DNA from: an uncultured Chloroflexota bacterium
GTDB lineage: Bacteria; Chloroflexota; Anaerolineae; Anaerolineales; Villigracilaceae
Length of the DNA stretch: 5,810 nt
Assembly: GCA_903837815.1 (NCBI GenBank)
Contig: CAILWD010000531.1
Coordinates: 1-5,810, forward strand
Direction of reading: 5' to 3'
The translations under genes were made by a program, and so were the position numbers. Shown here piece by piece: positions 1-4,801 of this stretch. Each line of letters begins with the position of its first letter. Position 1 is the stretch's first letter. The notes beneath the pieces were generated by a model that saw nothing but the letters and a program-made list of their open reading frames with translations, made no database searches and was not told the origin of the DNA.

Positions 1-118
1 CGCCTTCGTAATTCACATCCACGAGGAAGGTGTAATTCGAACCGAGCATGAACTGGCCTTTGAGTTCGTAGTCACCGAGGGATAAGGCGGTTTGGACTTT
101 TTCGTGGGAGTTGGTCAT
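1..118 (-). CDS. SCO1664-family protein, N-terminal fragment (runs off left edge)
   Basis: Read on the minus strand, an ATG at 118-116 opens a frame of 39 codons that stays open to the window edge. It begins MTNSHEKVQTALSLGDYELK and continues with G-Q-F-M-L-G-S-N-Y-T-F-L-V-D-V. The short 'GELxxxGxxxxGSNxTFLV' pattern is what I recall for the N-terminus of the SCO1664 family (TIGR03843), proteins annotated as distantly related to phosphatidylinositol 3-/4-kinases and of unproven function. The neighbour supports the call: the gene just upstream on the same strand is a DUF3090 protein, and the two families are known to occur side by side. The gap between them is 56 bases, so co-transcription is plausible, although a strong inverted repeat lies in that gap. 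Only the extreme N-terminus is visible, so no catalytic residues can be assessed. Confidence 0.75.
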   Translation of the reverse strand, partial: MTNSHEKVQTALSLGDYELKGQFMLGSNYTFLVDVNYEG

Positions 119-123
119 AAATA

Positions 124-172
124 GTCGAAGGTCAAAAGTCAAAAGTCGGACCTTCGACCTTTGACTTTTGAC
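124..172. repeat. Heptad-based inverted repeat between the DUF3090 and SCO1664-family genes
   Basis: The whole stretch can be cut into 7-base units: GTCGAAG, GTCAAAA, GTCAAAA, GTCGGAC, CTTCGAC, CTTTGAC, TTTTGAC. The first units are complementary to the last ones. Bases 131-147 pair with 156-172 (16 of 17 pairs, one A-C mismatch, 8-base loop). In a competing fold, 124-133 pair perfectly with 149-158 (10 bp). It sits directly after the DUF3090 stop codon and ends six bases before the SCO1664-family start codon. It could therefore act as an attenuator or partial terminator on the minus-strand transcript, but it has no T-run and looks more like a dispersed intergenic repeat. Confidence 0.8.
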
Positions 173-174
173 TG

Positions 175-702
175 CTAGTGCAGATGCCCGTTTTTCTTTG
201 GACAAAAATGTCCTTCGGGTTCCATCGGTTGGCCGCACTGGGAGCAGATGGGACGCCCGCGATTTGCCACATCCACGCCCCAGCGCGCGAGTTTGCGCAT
301 CTGGTTGCGGGTCGCCCAAAAGCGGATCTGCGCGGCGATCTCAGGGTCTTCCTCTTCGGTCAGCAATTCCTTGACGAAGATGACCACGCGGTCACGTTCC
401 TTGTCGTAGCCCAGACCGATCTCGCCCGCGCGGAAGAGTGGGTCGATGGGCGGATTAATTCGCATTTGCGCTTCGACAAAATCCCCGCTGGCTTCTTCGA
501 GATTTGGGTTCTGGTGGTGAATCTGCGAGAGGAATTGTTCGATGCCAATGGCAAGCGTTTGCAGTTGCGCCTTTTCAATAAGCACGGTGATGGCGCGCTG
601 TTCCTGGTAGGCTTGTAGATAAAAAACGCGCTGTCCGGGAGCGCCAATGGCATCGGCGGTGAGGTGGTCACAGGGGTCTATATCGAGTTCAAAACGGGGC
701 AT
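175..702 (-). CDS. DUF3090 family protein (TIGR03847-like) with C-terminal zinc ribbon
   Basis: A 175-residue protein of unknown biochemical function. It starts MPRFELDIDPCDHLTADAIG and continues G-x-R-x-F-Y-L-Q, the typical opening of the DUF3090/TIGR03847 family. An acidic middle part (about residues 80-125) includes RAGEIGLGYD and a hydrophobic strand ending VVIFVKEL. It ends in a likely zinc-binding knuckle: Cys153-x2-Cys156, then His165-x-Cys167 and a final NGH (171-173), matching the CxxC...CP..NG tail usual for this family. The start at 702 is preferred over an in-frame ATG at 807: it gives the family-typical N-terminus, has an AAAGG ribosome site 7 bases upstream, and the extra 35 codons would cross a perfect hairpin and the predicted promoter. 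In Actinobacteria this family sits with an SCO1664-family gene and a histidine phosphatase. The first partner is present downstream, while the phosphatase is not seen because the gene on the other side is a divergent mutase. Confidence 0.88.
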   Translation of the reverse strand: MPRFELDIDPCDHLTADAIGAPGQRVFYLQAYQEQRAITVLIEKAQLQTLAIGIEQFLSQIHHQNPNLEEASGDFVEAQMRINPPIDPLFRAGEIGLGYDKERDRVVIFVKELLTEEEDPEIAAQIRFWATRNQMRKLARWGVDVANRGRPICSQCGQPMEPEGHFCPKKNGHLH

Positions 703-709
703 AGGTCTA

Positions 710-714
710 CCTTT
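710..714 (-). promoter_or_regulatory. Ribosome binding site that sets the DUF3090 start
   Basis: On the minus strand AAAGG ends 7 bases before the ATG at 702-700. This supports the 175-residue product over the longer in-frame reading from 807. Confidence 0.6.
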
Positions 715-718
715 GGCG

Positions 719-755
719 ATAGACTTCGGAAGTCTCCAAGACTTCCGAAGTCTAT
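719..755. repeat. Perfect 17-bp hairpin in the divergent intergenic region
   Basis: Bases 719-735 (ATAGACTTCGGAAGTCT) are exactly complementary to 739-755, leaving a 3-base CCA loop. Each arm is itself nearly palindromic (GACTTC next to GAAGTC), so the site contains four copies of the same 6-base word in alternating orientation. It lies within the predicted 5' leader of the DUF3090 transcript, just upstream of that gene's ribosome site, and upstream of the mutase promoter on the other strand. No T-run follows on either strand in terminator position. It could be a dispersed REP-like repeat, a leader hairpin, or an operator. Confidence 0.85.
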
Positions 756-771
756 GTGGGTAATTTTTTGT

Positions 772-780
772 AGTATACCA
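772..780 (-). promoter_or_regulatory. Predicted extended -10 promoter for the DUF3090 gene
   Basis: On the minus strand the sequence TGGTATACT is an extended -10 element (TG-n-TATACT, five of six bases of TATAAT). No convincing -35 is seen, which extended -10 promoters can do without. The start of transcription would fall near 765, giving a leader of about 60 bases that contains the 17-bp hairpin. This is a motif-based prediction. Confidence 0.5.
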
Positions 781-793
781 GACCGCGCCCATG

Positions 794-799
794 TATAAT
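794..799 (+). promoter_or_regulatory. Predicted -10 box for the acyl-CoA mutase gene
   Basis: A perfect TATAAT lies 25 bases before the mutase start codon and is followed by AAAGGAG (811-817), 7 bases before the ATG. The -35 region is poor: TTGTAG at 768-773 has a 20-base spacer, and the ideal position holds TAGTAT. The expected transcription start is near 806, giving a leader of about 20 bases. The -35 zone overlaps the minus-strand -10 box of the DUF3090 gene, so the two promoters may compete. Confidence 0.5.
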
Positions 800-824
800 C
801 CACGCACGCCAAAGGAGATAAACC

Positions 825-2504
825 ATGTTCGACCCCAAAAAACTGGATGAATTGCAAGGTTCGATGGAGACGTGGGAGCGGAATGCGCTGAAGAAAACGC
901 TGGAGCAGATGCCCGAACGCAGGGCGGAATTTATCACCACTTCATCTGAACCCATCAACAGGTTGTACTCCCCGCTTGATGTGGCGGATTTGGATTACGC
1001 CGCCGACCTCGGTCTGCCCGGCGAATATCCCTTTACCCGCGGAGTCCATCCCACGCTTCACCGCAGCAAGTTGTGGACGATGCGAATGTTCGCGGGCTTC
1101 GGCACAGCCGAGGAGACCAACCAACGATTCAAATATCTGCTGGAGCAGGGTCAGACGGGCTTGAGCATCGCCTTCGACCTGGCAACTTTAATGGGCTATG
1201 ATACCGATCAGCCCGAAGCGTTGGGCGAGTTTGGCAAGTGCGGCGTAGCAATCTCCTCATTGAAAGACATGGAGATTTTGCTCGATGGCATTGACCTCGA
1301 CAAAGTTTCCACCAGCATGACCATCAACTCGCCCGCCGCAATCATCTGGGCAATGTACATCGCCGCCGCCGAAAATCAGGGCGTGCGACCAGACCAGTTG
1401 CGGGGGACGATCCAGAACGACATCCTCAAGGAATTCATCGCGCAAAAGGAGTTCATCTATCCGCCCAAACCATCCATGCGGCTGGTGGTGGATACGATGG
1501 AGTTCGGCGCGCAGAAAGTTCCACAGTGGAATACGATTTCCATCAGCGGCTACCACATCCGTGAAGCGGGTTCGACTGCGGCGCAGGAGCTTGCCTTCAC
1601 ACTGGCAGACGGCATGGAATACGTCCGCTGGGGAATGGCGCGCGGCATGGATGTGGACAAGTTTGCGCCGCGGCTGTCGTTCTTCTTCAACGCGCACAAC
1701 GACTTCTTTGAGGAGATTGCCAAGTATCGTGCCGCGCGTCGGATTTGGGCGCGGGAGATGCGCGAGACGTTCAAAGCGAAGGACCCGCGCTCGTGGCTGC
1801 TTCGTTTCCACACGCAGACGGCTGGCGCGAGCCTGACGGCGCAGCAACCCGAAAACAACGTCGTGCGCGTGGCGCTGCAAGCCTTGTCTGCGGTGCTGGG
1901 CGGGACTCAAAGCCTGCACACCAACTCGATGGACGAGGCTTTGGCTTTGCCGTCCGAGGAGGCGGTGACGATTGCCCTGCGCACCCAGCAAATCATCGCC
2001 GAAGAATCGGGGGTGACGAACACTGTCGATCCGCTGGGCGGGAGTTTCTTCGTCGAGGCACAGACGGATCGAATCGAAAAGCAGGCGTATGATTACTTCC
2101 GCAGGATCGAAGAAATCGGTGGCGTGATTCCCGCCATCGAGAAAGGTTTCTTCCAGAGCGAGATCGCCGAAGCCGCATACCGCTATCAGCGCGAGATTGA
2201 CACGGGGCTTCGTAATATTGTGGGTGTGAACGCCTACGCGGAGGATAAGCCGCTCAATGTCCCCATCCTCAAAATGGACCCCGATGGCTACGAGCGACAG
2301 GTGAGCCGCCTGAACCAAGTCCGCAAGACGCGGGACAACGGGCGGGTGGGGCAGGCGCTGGATAAACTCCGCATTGCGTGCGGAGGGACGGAGAACACCA
2401 TGCCCCATATCATGGAATGTGTCCATGCCTATGCCACTCTCGGTGAAATTGTCGGCGTGATGAAGAAGGTCTTTGGCGAGTATCAGGAATCAGCGGTGAT
2501 TTAG
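825..2504 (+). CDS. B12-dependent acyl-CoA mutase large (catalytic) subunit, isobutyryl-CoA mutase-like
   Basis: A 559-residue protein of the methylmalonyl-CoA mutase large-subunit family. These enzymes use adenosylcobalamin radicals to rearrange the carbon skeleton of acyl-CoA thioesters. The TIM-barrel landmarks are intact: MRMFAGFGTAEETN (87-99), GLSIAFDLAT (112-121), GTIQNDILKE (194-203), SISGYHIREAG (239-249, with the conserved His244), APRLSFFF and LGGTQSLHTNS. The chain ends at KKVFGEYQESAVI, where fused enzymes continue into a B12 domain. The DxHxxG cobalamin motif is absent, so a separate small subunit must be supplied from elsewhere; none is in this window. In Propionibacterium numbering, which coincides here, Tyr89 and Arg207 bind the methylmalonyl carboxylate. 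This protein has Phe89 and Gln207, the pair described for isobutyryl-CoA mutase. Ala116 argues against a 2-hydroxyisobutyryl-CoA mutase, which has Asp at the equivalent place. Inferred reaction: isobutyryl-CoA to n-butyryl-CoA or a related non-carboxylated substrate. Family membership is very sure; the substrate is moderately sure. Start choice: AAAGGAG at 811-817, 7 bases upstream. Confidence 0.93.
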   Translation: MFDPKKLDELQGSMETWERNALKKTLEQMPERRAEFITTSSEPINRLYSPLDVADLDYAADLGLPGEYPFTRGVHPTLHRSKLWTMRMFAGFGTAEETNQRFKYLLEQGQTGLSIAFDLATLMGYDTDQPEALGEFGKCGVAISSLKDMEILLDGIDLDKVSTSMTINSPAAIIWAMYIAAAENQGVRPDQLRGTIQNDILKEFIAQKEFIYPPKPSMRLVVDTMEFGAQKVPQWNTISISGYHIREAGSTAAQELAFTLADGMEYVRWGMARGMDVDKFAPRLSFFFNAHNDFFEEIAKYRAARRIWAREMRETFKAKDPRSWLLRFHTQTAGASLTAQQPENNVVRVALQALSAVLGGTQSLHTNSMDEALALPSEEAVTIALRTQQIIAEESGVTNTVDPLGGSFFVEAQTDRIEKQAYDYFRRIEEIGGVIPAIEKGFFQSEIAEAAYRYQREIDTGLRNIVGVNAYAEDKPLNVPILKMDPDGYERQVSRLNQVRKTRDNGRVGQALDKLRIACGGTENTMPHIMECVHAYATLGEIVGVMKKVFGEYQESAVI

Positions 2505-2552
2505 AAAATCGATCTACAATGTTTTTGCGCCCGCGTTTTTTTGAATCAGCAG

Positions 2553-2568
2553 TGTGACAAAAGTCACA
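2553..2568. promoter_or_regulatory. CRP/FNR-family operator upstream of nrfHA
   Basis: TGTGACAAAAGTCACA is a perfect palindrome with a 4-base AAAA centre. It matches the TGTGA-N6-TCACA consensus of CRP and the general half-site layout of the CRP/FNR superfamily. Its centre (between 2560 and 2561) lies exactly 41.5 bp before the transcription start predicted from the TACAAT -10 box at 2590-2595, the position used by class II activators of this family. The half-site differs from E. coli FNR (TTGAT) but could suit a CRP-, Dnr- or Chloroflexota-specific member. The binding protein is not encoded in the window. Confidence 0.65.
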
Positions 2569-2589
2569 ATAAATCGGATAAAATTAGGT

Positions 2590-2595
2590 TACAAT
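2590..2595 (+). promoter_or_regulatory. Predicted -10 box of the nrfHA promoter
   Basis: TACAAT (five of six bases of TATAAT) gives a predicted start near 2602 and a leader of about 70 bases. No -35 hexamer is visible at the proper spacing; that place is taken by the downstream edge of the CRP/FNR-type palindrome, as expected of an activator-dependent promoter. An alternative TAAAAT at 2579-2584 would put the palindrome at -30.5, which is less sensible. AATCGGA (2572-2578) and TCCGATT (2610-2616) flank the box as a distant inverted pair of unclear meaning. Confidence 0.45.
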
Positions 2596-2672
2596 TTTCT
2601 GAATTAATTTCCGATTAGAAAAAGTGTTTTGACCGTATTTTTTACCATCCCATATTAGAGAAAGGTTAGCGC

Positions 2673-3158
2673 ATGACAAAACTACCAATCATCATTGCCC
2701 TTGTTGCCGCCGTGATCGCGTTTGGCATTTTTGCGTATGCCACCGATACGCCCGCGATGCTCGGCAGCGAACCTGAAACCTGCGCCTCATGCCATGTGAT
2801 GGATGCCGTCTACGAGAATTGGTTCCACAGCGGACATCAATCCTCGGCGACATGCAGTGAATGCCACCTGCCCCATGAGAATGTGGCGGCGTACTATTTC
2901 GAAAAAGGACGTGCGGGTATGCACGATGCCTACGTCTTCTCGACGGGAACCGCCCCGCAGGTGATTCGAGCCACAGATCACACCAGGGAAATCATCCAAA
3001 ATAACTGCGTCCGCTGTCACGAACAGACGGTGGAAGATGTTGTGATGGGCGCCCAGGAATTCGACCGAAAATGCTGGGACTGTCACCGCAGCGTGGCGCA
3101 CGGACAGCGCGGAATTTCGCTTGTTCCCCTGCCCGACAACGTCATCTACAACAAATAA
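2673..3158 (+). CDS. nrfH: NrfH, membrane-anchored tetraheme c quinol dehydrogenase
   Basis: A 161-residue NapC/NirT-family cytochrome. It starts with a short cytoplasmic tip and one hydrophobic helix (about residues 5-23) that anchors it in the membrane. Four heme-binding CxxCH motifs follow at Cys37-His41, Cys61-His65, Cys112-His116 and Cys134-His138, the number typical for NrfH. Met43, in CHVM just after the first heme motif, fits the methionine ligand known for heme 1 of NrfH. The tail has the VAHGQRGIS segment (141-149) common near the end of the family. Established role: it oxidises menaquinol at the outer membrane face and feeds electrons to the nitrite reductase NrfA in a stable complex. 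Its stop codon is 18 bases before the nrfA start, so the two form one operon. An AAAGG ribosome site (2661-2665) is 7 bases before the ATG. No anomalies are seen. Confidence 0.95.
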   Translation: MTKLPIIIALVAAVIAFGIFAYATDTPAMLGSEPETCASCHVMDAVYENWFHSGHQSSATCSECHLPHENVAAYYFEKGRAGMHDAYVFSTGTAPQVIRATDHTREIIQNNCVRCHEQTVEDVVMGAQEFDRKCWDCHRSVAHGQRGISLVPLPDNVIYNK

Positions 3159-3163
3159 ACTTT

Positions 3164-3169
3164 AAGGAG
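3164..3169 (+). promoter_or_regulatory. Ribosome binding site that sets the nrfA start
   Basis: AAGGAG ends only 1 base before the ATG at 3171 but 7 bases before the in-frame ATG at 3177. The second ATG is therefore the likely start, removing Met-His from the N-terminus. Confidence 0.7.
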
Positions 3170-3176
3170 AATGCAC

Positions 3177-4517
3177 ATGAATCGTTCAACCACTTTTATT
3201 CTGGCTGGCGTGATTGTCCTGCTGGCTGTCGCGCTGGCGGGAACTCTTGTTTTCATGAAGAACCAGCCCCCGAAGGAACGTTCCTTCGAGCCGCTGGTCG
3301 AGGTCAAGGCAATGGAGCCTGATTCCTCCATCTGGGGACAAAACTTCCCGAATCAGTACGACTCGCTGATGAAGACCAAGACCAACGCCGCCGACACCGA
3401 GTACGCCGGCTCTTCGGCTTTTTCGTGGCTGGAGCGTGACCCGCGCCAGGTGATTTTGTTCGCGGGAATGCCTTTCAGCAAAGACTACAACGATGACCGC
3501 GGTCACGCCAATGCCGTCGATGACGTCAACGAGACCAAGCGTATCAATTGGGACGTCAACGATCCCAAGCGCTCCCCCGGCACCTGCTATTCCTGCAAAT
3601 CATCCGACAACCCCGGTCTGTGGGCTGAGATGGGCATGGAAGCCTACGACAAAATGGCGTTTGCCGACCTGAGCAAGGAAATCCAGAATCCAATCGGTTG
3701 CGCCAACTGCCACGAGGCTGGAACCATGCGCCTGATCGTGACCAACCCCGCCCTCGAAGAAGCGCTCAAAGCGCAGGGCAAAGATTGGACAACCTTCTCC
3801 CGTCAGGAAATGCGGACGGTGGTCTGCGCCAACTGCCATGTCGAATACTATTTCAAGGGCGACGGCAAGTACCTGACCTTCCCGTGGGAAAAAGGTACCG
3901 ATGTCGACAGCATGATCTCCTACTATGAAGAAGTCGGCTTCAAAGATTGGGAATATCCCGATACCAAGACCCCGATGTTGAAGGCTCAACATCCCGAGTA
4001 TGAATTCTTCACAGCCGGTAGTACACACTATAATGCGGGCGTTGCCTGCGCCGATTGCCACATGCCCTACACCCGCGACGGCGCGGCGAAATATTCCTCG
4101 CACGATGTCCACAGCCCGCTGCTGAACCCCGTCCAGGCTTGCGGACAATGTCACACTGACACCGATTACGTGGTCGAGCGTGTGGGCATTATTCAGGATC
4201 AGGTTGCCGACACCAAGATCGTGACCGAAGACGCCATCATCGACGCTGTCAACGCGATCAAGGCTGCCGCCGCCGACCCGAAAGCCGATGCCACCCTGTT
4301 GGACGAAGCGCGCAAACTGCACCGCGAAGCCCAATTCAAATGGGACATTGTCTCGGCTGAAAACAGCACCGGCTTCCACAACCCTGAATACGCGCTGAAA
4401 CTTCTGTCTGAGTCGACGAACACCGCCCGCAAGGCGCAAATGCTCGCCGCGCAGTCTGTGGGCAACACAGAGCTGTTGGCGACAGGCACATACTACGAGA
4501 CGGCTCCCACCCAGTAA
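3177..4517 (+). CDS. nrfA: NrfA, pentaheme cytochrome c nitrite reductase (ammonia-forming)
   Basis: A 446-residue enzyme that reduces nitrite to ammonium with six electrons, the key step of dissimilatory nitrate reduction to ammonium. The active-site heme motif is CYSCK (Cys137-Cys140-Lys141), the CxxCK variant diagnostic of classical NrfA. Four normal CxxCH motifs follow at Cys175-His179, Cys217-His221, Cys291-His295 and Cys322-His326. By alignment with known NrfA sequences the catalytic residues are Arg122, Tyr224 (in CHVEYYF) and His272 (in KAQHPEYE). Glu223, Tyr224, Lys269 and Gln271 are the usual calcium-site residues, so a calcium-containing enzyme is expected. The N-terminus has one hydrophobic segment (about 7-27) without an obvious signal-peptidase site, suggesting a retained anchor on the outer face. 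The C-terminal region after the last heme (about 120 residues) seems shorter than in E. coli NrfA. The gene follows nrfH by 18 bases and is closed by an intrinsic terminator. The start is at the second ATG by ribosome-site spacing. Confidence 0.97.
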   Translation: MNRSTTFILAGVIVLLAVALAGTLVFMKNQPPKERSFEPLVEVKAMEPDSSIWGQNFPNQYDSLMKTKTNAADTEYAGSSAFSWLERDPRQVILFAGMPFSKDYNDDRGHANAVDDVNETKRINWDVNDPKRSPGTCYSCKSSDNPGLWAEMGMEAYDKMAFADLSKEIQNPIGCANCHEAGTMRLIVTNPALEEALKAQGKDWTTFSRQEMRTVVCANCHVEYYFKGDGKYLTFPWEKGTDVDSMISYYEEVGFKDWEYPDTKTPMLKAQHPEYEFFTAGSTHYNAGVACADCHMPYTRDGAAKYSSHDVHSPLLNPVQACGQCHTDTDYVVERVGIIQDQVADTKIVTEDAIIDAVNAIKAAAADPKADATLLDEARKLHREAQFKWDIVSAENSTGFHNPEYALKLLSESTNTARKAQMLAAQSVGNTELLATGTYYETAPTQ

Positions 4518-4536
4518 TTCTCAACTCGTAAACCGT

Positions 4537-4569
4537 AAAAAAGGCTCTCCGTAAGGGGAGTCTTTTTTT
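4537..4569 (+). terminator. Intrinsic terminator of the nrfHA operon
   Basis: Bases 4543-4550 pair with 4555-4562 (8 bp including two G-U pairs) around a GTAA (GNRA-type) tetraloop. The stem is preceded by six A and followed by seven T (4563-4569). It begins 19 bases after the nrfA stop. The A-run on the other side could let it work on the minus strand too, but no minus-strand gene approaches it. Confidence 0.85.
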
Positions 4570-4581
4570 GTTCCAGCCGCT

Positions 4582-4587
4582 TATAAT
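4582..4587 (+). promoter_or_regulatory. Possible -10 box for the acetyltransferase gene
   Basis: A perfect TATAAT lies just downstream of the nrfA terminator, about 215 bases before the next start codon. No acceptable -35 is visible; GATAAT at 4696-4701 is a closer but equally weakly supported alternative. A promoter is expected somewhere in 4570-4790 because the gene is isolated by the terminator, but this assignment is weak. Confidence 0.25.
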
Positions 4588-4603
4588 AGGCTTTATTCGA
4601 AAT

Positions 4604-4687
4604 AATCCACAGATTTCACAGATTGGACAGATTTGTAATTTTCAAGAAAAAATCTGCGCCATCTGCGAATAATCGGACGAATTATTC
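4604..4687. repeat. 9-nt-period inverted repeat in the nrfA-acetyltransferase gap
   Basis: The left arm has three consecutive 9-base units (CCACAGATT, TCACAGATT, GGACAGATT at 4607-4633). The right arm has two units in opposite orientation (AATCTGCGC, CATCTGCGA at 4651-4668). The arms pair imperfectly, with the ACAGATT/AATCTGyG core conserved. A second small hairpin follows: GAATAAT (4667-4673) with ATTATTC (4681-4687), 7-base loop. The design is that of a dispersed intergenic element. It has no coding potential that I can support. Confidence 0.65.
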
Positions 4688-4727
4688 CAAGTACGGATAA
4701 TGTCGGTTCTTTCCAGGTCGTTTTTCT

Positions 4728-4744
4728 GCCGCGAATTTTGCGGC
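4728..4744. repeat. Small inverted repeat GCCGC/GCGGC
   Basis: GCCGC (4728-4732) pairs with GCGGC (4740-4744) around a 7-base AT-rich loop, preceded by a run of five T. It would be a weak hairpin in the leader of the acetyltransferase transcript. Its function is unknown. Confidence 0.4.
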
Positions 4745-4752
4745 TAAGGCTT

Positions 4753-4769
4753 TTGAACTCTCAGTTCAA
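4753..4769. promoter_or_regulatory. Palindrome TTGAACT-CTC-AGTTCAA upstream of the acetyltransferase
   Basis: A perfect 7-bp inverted repeat with a 3-base centre lies 32 bases before the start codon. It could be an operator for a dimeric regulator or a small leader hairpin. Only the symmetry is directly seen. Confidence 0.4.
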
Positions 4770-4801
4770 GCATTATCGGAGATTCAAACAAAGAAGGCTC
4801 G

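Noticed and set aside
124..172. CRISPR-like array
   Set aside because: Units are 7 bases long and contiguous, without spacers; no cas genes are present.
178..618. Plus-strand open frame of 146 codons opposite the DUF3090 gene
   Set aside because: The minus strand encodes the recognisable DUF3090 protein with its zinc knuckle; the plus-strand reading is a shadow.
703..807. N-terminal extension of the DUF3090 protein from an ATG at 807
   Set aside because: It would run through a perfect 17-bp hairpin and the predicted promoter, lacks family similarity, and the ATG at 702 has a good ribosome site.
1257..2426. Long open frame (389 codons) on the minus strand inside the mutase gene
   Set aside because: It is fully antisense to a highly conserved gene, has a low-complexity Arg/His-rich product with no recognisable motif, and is explained by codon bias of the plus-strand gene.
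2527..2542. GC-rich patch followed by seven T as a terminator for the mutase gene
   Set aside because: Only a 3-bp stem with a 2-base loop can form, so it does not qualify as an intrinsic terminator; how the mutase transcript ends is not visible.
3171..3176. Upstream ATG as nrfA start
   Set aside because: Only one base separates it from AAGGAG, too close for initiation; the ATG at 3177 has ideal spacing.
3600..4439. Open frame of 279 codons on the minus strand inside nrfA
   Set aside because: It is antisense to nrfA, whose five heme motifs prove the plus-strand reading, and its product shows no known pattern or ribosome site.
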